A DNA stretch of 9,173 bases. Source: Pseudomonadota bacterium. Lineage in GTDB: Bacteria; Pseudomonadota; Alphaproteobacteria; Rhizobiales; Hyphomicrobiaceae. The DNA is taken from positions 1 to 9,173 of the forward strand of contig QGVC01000122.1 of NCBI GenBank assembly GCA_003242645.1, given 5' to 3'. The position numbers and the translations under genes were made by a program. The stretch's first letter is position 1, and every line of letters starts with the position of its first letter. Shown here one piece after another: positions 1 through 6,485 of the stretch. The notes beneath the pieces are model-generated. The model saw only the letters and a list, made by a program, of their open reading frames with translations, had not been told where the DNA came from and searched no databases.

Positions 1-3000
1 AGCCCACGGTGGAAGAGCTGCGCCGCGCCCGTCAGCTCTTCGCCCGCGCCGTCGAAACGCCGGGTGGACTCAAGGTTCAGACAATCCATGCTTTCTGCGA
101 GCGCATTCTGCAGCGTTTTCCGCTGGAAGCCGGCGTTCCGCCCGGATTCACCGTCCTCGACGAGGAAGCGGCGAGCGAGCTGTTGCGCCAGTCCATCAAC
201 GACGTGTTGGTCGCCGCAACAGCGACCGATGCTGGCGCACTCGGCGACGCGCTCCGCACCGTCATCGCCTACGCGGCAGACGACGGGTTCGACGAGGCGC
301 TACAGGACGCGCTCGGCAAGCGGCAGTGGCTGGAAGCGCTTTCGCGGCTCGGCGAACGCGATGGCGATGCCTTTCAGGATGCCGCCGGATTTTATCGCGT
401 CGCGATCGGCGTCACCACCCCGGACCTCACCACAGTCGAGGCCCGTCTGGCCTCCGTACTGCCGGATGACGAACTGAGGCGGGCCGTCGACGTCCTTTCG
501 GGCGGCAGCAAATCCGATGCGAGCTGTGCGGACCTTCTGCGACCGGCCCTGATGAAGACCGATCCCAAGCTGCGGATCGAGGATCTGAAATCCTACTTCC
601 TCACCACCGGCGGCACGCCGCGCACGCGGCTCATGACCAAGGCGTTGCAGGACCGTGACCCTGGTCTCTATGCCACCCTCACGAACGCACAGTCTGAATT
701 CGTGAGGCTTTGCGAGGAACGTGTCGCCCACACGCTCATCAACGCAACGCTCGCCTTGTGGCGGCTCGCAGATGCCGTGAGCCAGTGCTATGCCGAAGCG
801 AAAGCGCGCCGCGCTGCGCTCGATTTCGACGACCTCATCGCGCGAACGGAGAGCCTGCTCAGGCAATCCGACTGGACCCAGTGGGTGCTCTACAAGCTCG
901 ACAATGGCCTTGAGCACATCCTTGTCGATGAAGCGCAGGACACGAGCCCGTCCCAATGGGCCATCGTCAAGAGCTTGGCGGCGGAATTCTTCGCCGGCAG
1001 GGGCGCGCACGAGGTCCAGCGCACGGTATTTGCCGTGGGCGACGAGAAGCAGTCCATCTACAGCTTCCAGGGCGCAGCACCGAAGCTCTTCGCCGAAACG
1101 GGACAGTTGTTCGCCGAGCGCGCCCGCGCCGCCCGTCTGAAATGGGAAACGGTGCCGCTCACGCTTTCCTTCCGCTCGACGGCGGCGGTGCTGGAAAGTG
1201 TCGACCGCGTGTTCGCCGACCCGACACGCACGCCGGGACTTTCCGCGGCCGCCGCAAAGGTCCGACATCAGGCCCGACGCATCGGACACGCGGGACTCGT
1301 TGAAATCTGGCCAACGGAGGTTTGGCTGGAGAATCAGCCGGCGGAGGCTTGGTCGCCTCTTGACGATCAGGTGACGCAATCGCCCGTTGTCCGGCTCGCA
1401 AACCGAATCGCGGACACCATCAAGGACTGGCTCGACACGGGGGAGCGGCTGGAGTCTGAAAATCGACCGATCCGACCCGGCGACATCCTCATCCTGGTGC
1501 GCCGGCGTAAACCGTTCGCGGCGCCGATGGTTGCGGCGCTCAAGGCGCGCGGCATCCCCGTTGCCGGCAGCGACCGCATGCAGCTGACGGAGCAGCTGGC
1601 GGTCGAGGACATGATTGCCCTCGGCGAATTCGTCATCCTGCCCGAGGACGATCTGGCGCTAGCCTCGGTGCTGAAATCTCCCCTCTTCGGGCTGACGGAC
1701 GAGGACCTGCTGAGCTTCGCGCCCAACCGGAACGGCTCGCTCTGGAGCGCCCTTCTTGCTGCGGCGAAGGAGAACCCGCGCCTTGAGCCAGCCGCCTCGA
1801 CGCTGCGCCGCTGGCGGGCGGAGGCCGACTACCGTCCGCCCTATGAGTTCTTCGCCAACATCCTCGAAAACGAAGGCATGCGGACCCGCATGCTGGCGCG
1901 GCTTGGGCCGGAAGCAGCGGAGCCGCTCGATGAGTTCCTGAACCTTGCCCTCCAATACGATGAGCGGCATCCGCCGTCGCTGCAAGGCTTCCTTGTCTGG
2001 CTGCGCAAATTGCGGCTCGAAATCAAGCGGGATCAGGAGCACGGCCGCGACGAGGTGCGCGTCATGACCGTGCACGGCGCGAAGGGCCTCGAAGCCCCGA
2101 TCGTGTTCCTGCCCGACACATGCTCCGTGCACTCAGGGCGGCAGCCGAACGCCCTGGTGCGCCTGGTCGGCGTTCCCACGCCTGTGGGATACGGAGATTT
2201 CTACGTGTGGCCCGTGAAGGAGACCGGTGGCCACCCTGCAGTTCGAACTGGCCGGCAGGCCGTCGCGACGGAAGAGGCCGAAGAGCGGAATCGGCTGCTG
2301 TACGTGGCCATGACCCGCGCCCGCGACCGCCTCTACGTGGCCGGCTTCGAGACGAAAAAAGGCAGGGGCAACGGCTGTTGGTACGATCTCATCAAGGATG
2401 CGCTTCGGGAGATTTGCGAAGAAATTCCCGCGCCGGATGGCAGAACGATTTTGAGATATGCGCACCCGCAGACCGCCCCGCCGGAGGAACCGCGCAACGC
2501 GACCGCTGGCCCGCCGAAACCGGAGCCGCTGCCGGAATGGGCTTTGCGCAAGGCACCTCGTGAGCCCGCGATCACATTTCCTCTCGCCCCCTCACGCCTA
2601 ACACCACCCCAAGCCGACGAGATCGGTGATCCCGTCGTAAGTGGGGCTGTCGGCCTCGGGAAAAGCGAGATCAGCCCCTCGCCGCTGGCCCTGAGCTCGG
2701 ACTATCGCTTTCTGCGCGGCACACTGACCCACGCTTTGCTCGAACATCTCCCCAACGTGCCGCAGCCGCGTTGGCGGGATGCCGCTCAGCAATTCGTTGA
2801 ACTGCGAGGCCAAGCCCTCCCCGCAGAAGCGCGCGCAGCCTTGGTCGAGGAGGTGCTGGCAATTCTCACCGATCCGCAATTCAGCGCGCTTTTCGGCCCT
2901 GATAGCCGGGCGGAGGTGCCAATCGCTGCGGCCATCCCGGACCCCACCGGCCGACGACCCGAGCTGCGCATCACAGGACAGATCGACCGGCTCGTGCGCC

Positions 3001-3254
3001 TGCCGGACGCGGTTCTGTTGCTCGACTACAAGACGAACCGGCCGCCACCGCAGCAGCCACAGGACGTGCCCGCTGCCTATCTCATGCAGCTCGCCGCCTA
3101 CCGGCTCGTCCTTCGCGAGGTGTTCCCCGAATTGCCGGTGCGGGCTGCGATCCTTTGGACAGACGGAGCGCGGCTCATGCCGATCCCCTCGGATCTCCTC
3201 GACATTCACGAGGAAATGCTTTGGCGGCGTGACAGTGTTCAGCTTGACGCCTGA
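1..3254 (+). CDS. addA: AddA, helicase-nuclease subunit of AddAB (5' partial)
   Basis: AddA is the UvrD/RecB-like superfamily 1A helicase plus nuclease of the AddAB complex, which resects double-strand breaks for RecA-dependent recombination in the cytoplasm. The reading frame is open to the left edge (first full codon at 3), so the N-terminus with Walker A is missing. Numbering from the in-frame GTG at 9, the visible motifs are QTIHAFC (24-30, motif Ia), VDEAQD (306-311, motif II), GDEKQSIYSFQG (344-355, motif III), TVHGAKGLE (687-695, motif V) and LLYVAMTRARDR (763-774, motif VI). The C-terminal RecB-type nuclease shows RGTLTHALLEH (from 903), GQIDR (990-994) and LDYKT (1005-1009), so the PD-(D/E)XK residues H908, D993, D1006 and K1008 look intact. 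About 1,083 codons are visible; family members are usually around 1,150-1,200 residues, so roughly 70-110 residues are cut off. The partner addB is expected upstream, outside the window. Confidence 0.96.
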   Translation, partial: PTVEELRRARQLFARAVETPGGLKVQTIHAFCERILQRFPLEAGVPPGFTVLDEEAASELLRQSINDVLVAATATDAGALGDALRTVIAYAADDGFDEALQDALGKRQWLEALSRLGERDGDAFQDAAGFYRVAIGVTTPDLTTVEARLASVLPDDELRRAVDVLSGGSKSDASCADLLRPALMKTDPKLRIEDLKSYFLTTGGTPRTRLMTKALQDRDPGLYATLTNAQSEFVRLCEERVAHTLINATLALWRLADAVSQCYAEAKARRAALDFDDLIARTESLLRQSDWTQWVLYKLDNGLEHILVDEAQDTSPSQWAIVKSLAAEFFAGRGAHEVQRTVFAVGDEKQSIYSFQGAAPKLFAETGQLFAERARAARLKWETVPLTLSFRSTAAVLESVDRVFADPTRTPGLSAAAAKVRHQARRIGHAGLVEIWPTEVWLENQPAEAWSPLDDQVTQSPVVRLANRIADTIKDWLDTGERLESENRPIRPGDILILVRRRKPFAAPMVAALKARGIPVAGSDRMQLTEQLAVEDMIALGEFVILPEDDLALASVLKSPLFGLTDEDLLSFAPNRNGSLWSALLAAAKENPRLEPAASTLRRWRAEADYRPPYEFFANILENEGMRTRMLARLGPEAAEPLDEFLNLALQYDERHPPSLQGFLVWLRKLRLEIKRDQEHGRDEVRVMTVHGAKGLEAPIVFLPDTCSVHSGRQPNALVRLVGVPTPVGYGDFYVWPVKETGGHPAVRTGRQAVATEEAEERNRLLYVAMTRARDRLYVAGFETKKGRGNGCWYDLIKDALREICEEIPAPDGRTILRYAHPQTAPPEEPRNATAGPPKPEPLPEWALRKAPREPAITFPLAPSRLTPPQADEIGDPVVSGAVGLGKSEISPSPLALSSDYRFLRGTLTHALLEHLPNVPQPRWRDAAQQFVELRGQALPAEARAALVEEVLAILTDPQFSALFGPDSRAEVPIAAAIPDPTGRRPELRITGQIDRLVRLPDAVLLLDYKTNRPPPQQPQDVPAAYLMQLAAYRLVLREVFPELPVRAAILWTDGARLMPIPSDLLDIHEEMLWRRDSVQLDA

Positions 3255-3292
3255 CACCCCCCTCCTTACGTTCCGGGCGACACAAGATCCTA

Positions 3293-3307
3293 GCCCCGAG
3301 TCGGGGT
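3293..3307 (+). other. short GC-rich hairpin in the addA-trxA gap
   Basis: CCCCG (3294-3298) pairs with CGGGG (3302-3306) across a 3-base loop, and a G-T wobble at 3293/3307 can extend the stem. It ends 6 bases before the trxA ribosome binding site. No run of T follows, so it is not a convincing intrinsic terminator. It might stabilise the trxA 5' end, attenuate read-through from addA, or be chance in GC-rich DNA. The rest of the 71-base gap shows no clear promoter. Confidence 0.35.
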
Positions 3308-3313
3308 GCTGCA

Positions 3314-3318
3314 GGGAG
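3314..3318 (+). promoter_or_regulatory. trxA ribosome binding site
   Basis: GGGAG lies 7 bases before GTG 3326. This supports the GTG start over the in-frame ATG at 3335, for which the spacing would be too long. Confidence 0.65.
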
Positions 3319-3325
3319 ATGCACC

Positions 3326-3652
3326 GTGACGCAGATGGTGTCCGATAGCGACTTCGAGGCCGAGGTGCTGAAGTCACCCACGCCTGTTGTCGTCGACTTC
3401 TTCGCCGAGTGGTGTGGGCCGTGCAAAGCCATGGCACCGGCGCTCGAGCAGGTCGCCGAGGAAATGAAGGGCAAGGTGAAGGTGGTGAAGGTCGACGTTG
3501 ACCGGAGCCCTGCCGTCACGCAGCAGTATCGCATCCAGGCGATGCCGACCCTGATGGTCTTCAAGGACGGCAAGGTCGCGAACCAGCACGTAGGCGCGCT
3601 CGTCCAGAAGAAGCGACTGGAAGAGTGGATCAATCAGTCGCTCGAAGGCTGA
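3326..3652 (+). CDS. trxA: thioredoxin TrxA
   Basis: This is a 108-residue thioredoxin, the usual size for the family. It is a cytoplasmic dithiol-disulfide reductase that passes electrons from thioredoxin reductase to targets such as ribonucleotide reductase, methionine sulfoxide reductase and peroxiredoxins. The active site WCGPCK is at residues 29-34 (C30, C33). The DFFAEWCGPC strand-helix context, the buried Asp (D23 region) and the cis-proline in AMPTL (P74) are all canonical, followed by the FKDGK turn and an amphipathic C-terminal helix. There is no signal peptide or membrane segment. The start is GTG at 3326, chosen because GGGAG sits 7 bases upstream. The gene lies 71 bases after addA on the same strand and ends in a strong terminator, so it may be the last gene of an addBA-trxA unit. 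Linkage of trxA to addA is a known alphaproteobacterial arrangement. Confidence 0.96.
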   Translation: MTQMVSDSDFEAEVLKSPTPVVVDFFAEWCGPCKAMAPALEQVAEEMKGKVKVVKVDVDRSPAVTQQYRIQAMPTLMVFKDGKVANQHVGALVQKKRLEEWINQSLEG

Positions 3653-3678
3653 GTTTTCGAGCCTCAATCGTCGAAGTT

Positions 3679-3712
3679 GGGCCTCTGCACATAGCGGAGG
3701 CCCTTCTTTTTT
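3679..3712 (+). terminator. intrinsic terminator after trxA
   Basis: A 10-bp stem (3679-3688 with 3694-3703, one T-G wobble) with the 5-base loop ACATA is followed at once by TTCTTTTTT (3704-3712). It starts 27 bases after the trxA stop. This is a textbook rho-independent terminator and separates the addA-trxA unit from the reductase gene downstream. Confidence 0.9.
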
Positions 3713-3718
3713 GCTCGA

Positions 3719-3746
3719 TTGACCACTCGTTTTGCGATCATATGCC
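3719..3746 (+). promoter_or_regulatory. putative sigma-70 promoter of the reductase gene
   Basis: TTGACC (3719-3724, 5 of 6 matches to the -35 consensus) is followed after 16 bases by TATGCC (3741-3746, a weak -10 with the leading TAT conserved). It lies just behind the trxA terminator and 40 bases before the chosen ATG at 3786, where a promoter for a separately transcribed gene would be expected. The weak -10 keeps this tentative. Confidence 0.42.
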
Positions 3747-3774
3747 GAGCAAGATCGGCTGCGGATAGCTGAGC

Positions 3775-3780
3775 GGGAGG
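3775..3780 (+). promoter_or_regulatory. ribosome binding site of the ketopantoate reductase-like gene
   Basis: GGGAGG lies 5 bases before ATG 3786. It fixes the start there rather than at the in-frame TTG at 3732, which would fall between the putative promoter elements and add 18 residues ahead of the Rossmann strand. Confidence 0.75.
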
Positions 3781-3785
3781 TACTC

Positions 3786-4724
3786 ATGCACATCGTGTGT
3801 CTCGGCGCCGGGGGGATCGGAGGATACTTCGGCGGACGCCTCGTGGAGGCAGGTGCTGCCGATGTCACCTTTGTTGTGCGGCCCGGCCGAAAGGCTCAGC
3901 TGGAAAAGGACGGTCTGCGCGTCGAAAGCGTGCACGGCAATTTCTCCGTGAAGGTCGATGCAAAGCTCGCAGACGAGCTGCGGTCTCCTGCCGACTACGT
4001 GCTGCTGACCTGCAAGGCTTACGATCTCGAAAGTGCGATCGAGTCCATCCGCCCGGCCGTTGGGCCGAACACGGCCATAGTGCCCTTCCTCAACGGCATG
4101 TCCCATCTGGACCGGCTCAACGAGGTCTTCGGGAAGGAGCGCGTGCTCGGCGGCATGGCGCAGATCGCCATTACGCTGCAGCCGGATGGGCTCGTGAAAC
4201 ACCTCAACGACTGGAATACGATCACATTCGGCGAGCAGAACGGCACAATGACGCCGCGTGTCGAAGCTCTGAAGGCCGCCTTTGACGAGACCGGCGGTAA
4301 AGTGAACGCCGTTGCCGTCCCCGACATCATTCAGAAGATGTGGGAGAAAATCGTCATGCTCTCGACGCTCGCGAGCATGACCACGCTGATGCGCGCCAAC
4401 ATCGGCGAGATCGCGCGAACGCCGGATGGTGTTGGCATTACCCTGGCGCTTCTGGATCAAAACGCCAAGATTGCCGCCGCAGAAGGTTATCCAATGCCGG
4501 AGGCTTTCATGGAGAGGTTCAGAGCGGTGTTTTCCGACACCGGCTCACAGATGGAAGCCTCCATGTTGCGTGACATCGAGCGGAAGGGCCCAGTCGAGGC
4601 GGATCACATCGTGGGATTCATGCTGAACAAGGCCCGGGCTCATGGCCTTGACGACACGCTCCACCGCATCTGCTTCACGCACCTGAAAGCCTACGAACAA
4701 CGGCGCGCCGCAGGCCGGCTGTGA
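3786..4724 (+). CDS. 2-dehydropantoate 2-reductase family protein (PanE/ApbA-like)
   Basis: This 312-residue protein belongs to the ketopantoate reductase family, whose type member PanE reduces 2-dehydropantoate to pantoate with NADPH in pantothenate and CoA synthesis. The dinucleotide-binding motif GAGGIG (7-12) follows the first strand at the very N-terminus. VLLTCKAYD (around residues 75-83) is the typical second conserved block. KMWEKIV contains the expected catalytic lysine (K188), and SMLRDIERKGPVEAD (from 259) matches the family signature with the catalytic glutamate (E271). ATG 3786 was chosen because GGGAGG sits 5 bases upstream and the Rossmann strand starts at residue 2. The gene appears to be its own transcription unit, behind a terminator and a likely promoter. 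Alphaproteobacteria often carry several paralogues of this family, some acting on other 2-oxo acids, so the fold and cofactor are secure but the substrate is not. No panB or panC is in view. Confidence 0.85.
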   Translation: MHIVCLGAGGIGGYFGGRLVEAGAADVTFVVRPGRKAQLEKDGLRVESVHGNFSVKVDAKLADELRSPADYVLLTCKAYDLESAIESIRPAVGPNTAIVPFLNGMSHLDRLNEVFGKERVLGGMAQIAITLQPDGLVKHLNDWNTITFGEQNGTMTPRVEALKAAFDETGGKVNAVAVPDIIQKMWEKIVMLSTLASMTTLMRANIGEIARTPDGVGITLALLDQNAKIAAAEGYPMPEAFMERFRAVFSDTGSQMEASMLRDIERKGPVEADHIVGFMLNKARAHGLDDTLHRICFTHLKAYEQRRAAGRL

Positions 4725-4763
4725 GCCGAGATCAGAAATTGAATTCAGGGCGTTCCCGCCGAA

Positions 4764-5285
4764 CTAATCAGCGTTCCTCGTAGCGCCCTCGTTGCGGCGT
4801 TCGGCAGAACGGAACCTTTGGCGACGGCGCTCCTCGTGCCACTTCACAAAAGCCCGGCGTTCCTCGGCTGTCATGCTCTCTGCCAGGTCGGTGGTCAGCT
4901 CGGCATGCGCTTGCCGGAGCTTCACCTCCGCCTCGACAAGGCGGGTCAGCCCCGCAGAAAGGGCATTCTTGTCGAGAGGCTCCGATTCGAAGATGCGCGC
5001 CAGCTCACGCCGCGTTTCGCGAACCTCCTGGCGCAATGGCTGCAATGTCTCCCGAGCCCGGGCGACGACGTTCTGCAGAGCTTTGGAGCGCTCCTCTGGC
5101 AAAGTCTCGAGAAAGCTCGAGATGCGCCAGTGCGGCCCGAATCCACCGCTGCGCAAGTTCCAGGCAGCCGACACGACTGCGCCTACCACGAGCAGGTTCA
5201 CCGCCAGCGAGGCGATGAGTGCGATCCACATCCAGCGCGGGGCCCGGCGCTCCGGCACGGATCCAGCCCGCATGGTCTCGCTCAT
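4764..5285 (-). CDS. membrane-anchored periplasmic heavy-metal-sensor-like protein (CnrX/CpxP/ZraP type)
   Basis: This 173-residue protein has one N-terminal membrane segment (about 18-41, WMWIALIASLAVNLL...) after a short basic cytoplasmic tail, so residues 42-173 should be periplasmic. That part is strongly helical and charged: LPEERSKAL (62-70), repeated R/E-rich heptads to about 100, a PLDKNALSAGL turn (103-113), a helix with RQAHAEL (124-130), then MTAEERRAF (138-146) and an Arg-rich tail. The pattern of two long antiparallel helices, each opened by an L/M-x-x-EER motif, is that of the heavy-metal resistance/CpxP-Spy-CnrX group. Its histidines (H52, H127, H150) and M138 do not clearly reproduce the CnrX metal site. 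The start ATG 5285 has GAGGAG about 5 bases upstream and overlaps the previous stop as ATGA, implying translational coupling. The likely role is sensor or co-regulator of the neighbouring ECF sigma pathway; a Spy-like chaperone role is the alternative. Confidence 0.72.
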   Translation of the reverse strand: MSETMRAGSVPERRAPRWMWIALIASLAVNLLVVGAVVSAAWNLRSGGFGPHWRISSFLETLPEERSKALQNVVARARETLQPLRQEVRETRRELARIFESEPLDKNALSAGLTRLVEAEVKLRQAHAELTTDLAESMTAEERRAFVKWHEERRRQRFRSAERRNEGATRNAD

Positions 5286-5797
5286 ATCAGCTCCTCTTCG
5301 TCTGCGACCGCGCTGTACATCAGCACCAGATCCGAATCCTCGGCTTCATCCTCGAGCCCCACGGCAGCGGCGATGGTCTCGATCGCGGATGTGACGGGCG
5401 GCGACGCTCCGAGATAGATCCCGACCAGCAACGAGGCAGCGAGCGCCGAGGCGACTTGCCAGCGGCTCCTTGGCATAAGCATCGTCCGCGCCTGCCTGCG
5501 CGCCGCGAGATCGATCACATTCCCGGTGCTCGGCTGGTTGGCCTTCTCAGCAGCCGCCACGGCCACGATGCGATTGGCCAGCGCCTCCGTTCGATCGGCG
5601 CTGGGAAGCGGAGCGCGATCAAGAAGCGTCTCCAAAACGCGAGCTTCGGCCAGCAGCTCCCGCGCTCGCGCGTTTCGCTCCAGGAGAGGCCGGAAGCGTT
5701 CACGGGCAGCTTCGGGCCACCGTTCCGCACGAGCGCCATGCACCTCGAGGAATTCCTCGAAGGCTGCCAATTCAGCCGTATCCTTATCGACTGCCAT
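5282..5797 (-). CDS. single-pass membrane protein, probable anti-sigma factor of the adjacent ECF sigma
   Basis: This 171-residue protein has no family I can name with certainty. Residues 1-110 are soluble and helical, with an acidic start (DKDTAELAAFEEFLEVHG) and an Arg/Glu-rich middle (ERWPEAARERFRPLLERNAR). A single membrane segment follows at about 113-130 (WQVASALAASLLVGIYLG). The basic flank RRQARTMLMPRSR puts the N-terminus in the cytoplasm. The roughly 40-residue periplasmic tail is very acidic (EDEAEDSD, DEEE). The zinc-binding HxxxCxxC motif of ZAS anti-sigma factors is absent, and there is no cysteine at all. The anti-sigma role is inferred from three things: the position 24 bases after the sigma gene, the topology (cytoplasmic domain, one membrane span, short periplasmic tail), and the 4-base overlap with the periplasmic sensor gene. 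ATG 5797 has GGAGGAG 9 bases upstream. Confidence 0.6.
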   Translation of the reverse strand: MAVDKDTAELAAFEEFLEVHGARAERWPEAARERFRPLLERNARARELLAEARVLETLLDRAPLPSADRTEALANRIVAVAAAEKANQPSTGNVIDLAARRQARTMLMPRSRWQVASALAASLLVGIYLGASPPVTSAIETIAAAVGLEDEAEDSDLVLMYSAVADEEELI

Positions 5798-5821
5798 ATC
5801 CCAACTCTCCTCCGCAGCCCC

Positions 5822-6454
5822 TCAAGACACATCAGAGAGCAGCTGCCGCCATTCATCCTTGAGCGCCGCCTTCAGCGTCCGACGCGCTCGCCCCAGGAGA
5901 GATTCCACCGCCTCATTCGAAATACCCATGATCTCACCAATCTCGACGTGGCTCAGCCCCTCGTAATGGAACAGCGTAAGGGCGAGCCGCTGCCGCTCGG
6001 GAAGCAGTTTCAGCGCCTTGTCCACCCGCGCTGAAAGATCCTGCTCGCTCAGCTCGCGGAGCTGGTCGGGGTCGGCTTCGCTTTCCGGCACATCGTCCGT
6101 TAGCTCGACACGCTGCGAGGATCGAATGCGGTCGATGCACAAGTTCGAGACGACTCGCCGGAGCCAAGGCCGAACACCGGCCGTTCCAATCTCAAGCTCT
6201 TTCGCCATATGCCAGAGGCGCAGGAGCGCCTCCTGGGCGACATCCTCAGCTTCTGCATCGTCCTGGAGCATCCGGCGCGCGATCGCGAGAACCGCGGGAA
6301 GCTGCCGGCGCACCAGCTCGCCAAATGCGGCGGTATCGCCGCGGCCGGCTCGCTGGACCAGGACGGCGTCCGTCGGGGAGGGGCCTGCAGCCGGGTTCCC
6401 GCCAGATCTGGCCCCGGCTGCAAGCTGCTCTGGTTCGACCGGACTTTCCGGCAC
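5822..6454 (-). CDS. ECF-type RNA polymerase sigma factor (sigma-70 family)
   Basis: This is a two-domain ECF sigma factor of about 210 residues that directs RNA polymerase to a specific regulon. Counting from GTG 6454, an N-terminal tail rich in Gly, Pro and Ala (about 30 residues) precedes sigma region 2 (about 40-112). Region 2 includes AIARRMLQDDAEAEDVAQEALLRLW, broken here as AIARRMLQDD and AEAEDVAQEALLRLW, and RPWLRRVVSNLCIDRIR. Region 4 (about 142-200) has LPERQRLALTLFHYEGLS and the helix-turn-helix EIGEIMGISNEAVESLLGRARR. There is no SnoaL-like or other C-terminal extension. The start is uncertain: GTG 6454 has GGGGAG 5 bases upstream, while the longer TTG 6478 has no good site. The gene lies 31 bases after the EF-hand gene and 24 bases before the anti-sigma-like gene, so all three are probably cotranscribed. 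Such clusters are commonly autoregulated, but I could not identify a promoter. I cannot assign an ECF group number from sequence alone. Confidence 0.9.
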   Translation of the reverse strand: MPESPVEPEQLAAGARSGGNPAAGPSPTDAVLVQRAGRGDTAAFGELVRRQLPAVLAIARRMLQDDAEAEDVAQEALLRLWHMAKELEIGTAGVRPWLRRVVSNLCIDRIRSSQRVELTDDVPESEADPDQLRELSEQDLSARVDKALKLLPERQRLALTLFHYEGLSHVEIGEIMGISNEAVESLLGRARRTLKAALKDEWRQLLSDVS

Positions 6455-6459
6455 TGCCC

Positions 6460-6465
6460 CTCCCC
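6460..6465 (-). promoter_or_regulatory. sigma factor ribosome binding site
   Basis: On the minus strand GGGGAG, part of GGGGAGGGG, sits 5 bases before GTG 6454. It is the best site in the gap after the EF-hand gene and favours this start over TTG 6478, which would lie only 7 bases after the previous stop. Confidence 0.5.
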
Positions 6466-6485
6466 GTTCATCGTTCAACGCCTAC

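Noticed and set aside
9..11. GTG at 9 as the true start of addA
   Set aside because: The frame is open to the left edge, and the visible protein begins just before motif Ia, so Walker A must lie outside the window.
300..1379. 359-codon open frame antisense to addA
   Set aside because: It lies wholly opposite a strongly conserved helicase gene, its translation is Arg/Gly/Ala-rich with no recognisable domain, and it fits the usual shadow frame produced by GC-rich codon bias.
3293..3307. Hairpin before trxA as an intrinsic terminator of addA
   Set aside because: It has only a 5-6 bp stem and no T run, and lies directly before the trxA ribosome site.
2598..3437. 279-codon antisense frame over the addA 3' end and trxA start
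   Set aside because: It crosses two real genes and an intergenic gap, has low-complexity Arg-rich composition, and shows no motif or plausible ribosome site.
5219..6034. 271-codon plus-strand frame opposite the sensor, anti-sigma and sigma genes
   Set aside because: The minus-strand genes have coherent domains, tight spacing and ribosome sites; the plus-strand translation has none of these.
4764..6454. Calling the sigma/anti-sigma/sensor genes cnrH, cnrY and cnrX
   Set aside because: Only the gene order and general topology agree; the sensor lacks the recognisable CnrX metal ligands, no efflux genes are in view, and the sigma group cannot be set by eye.
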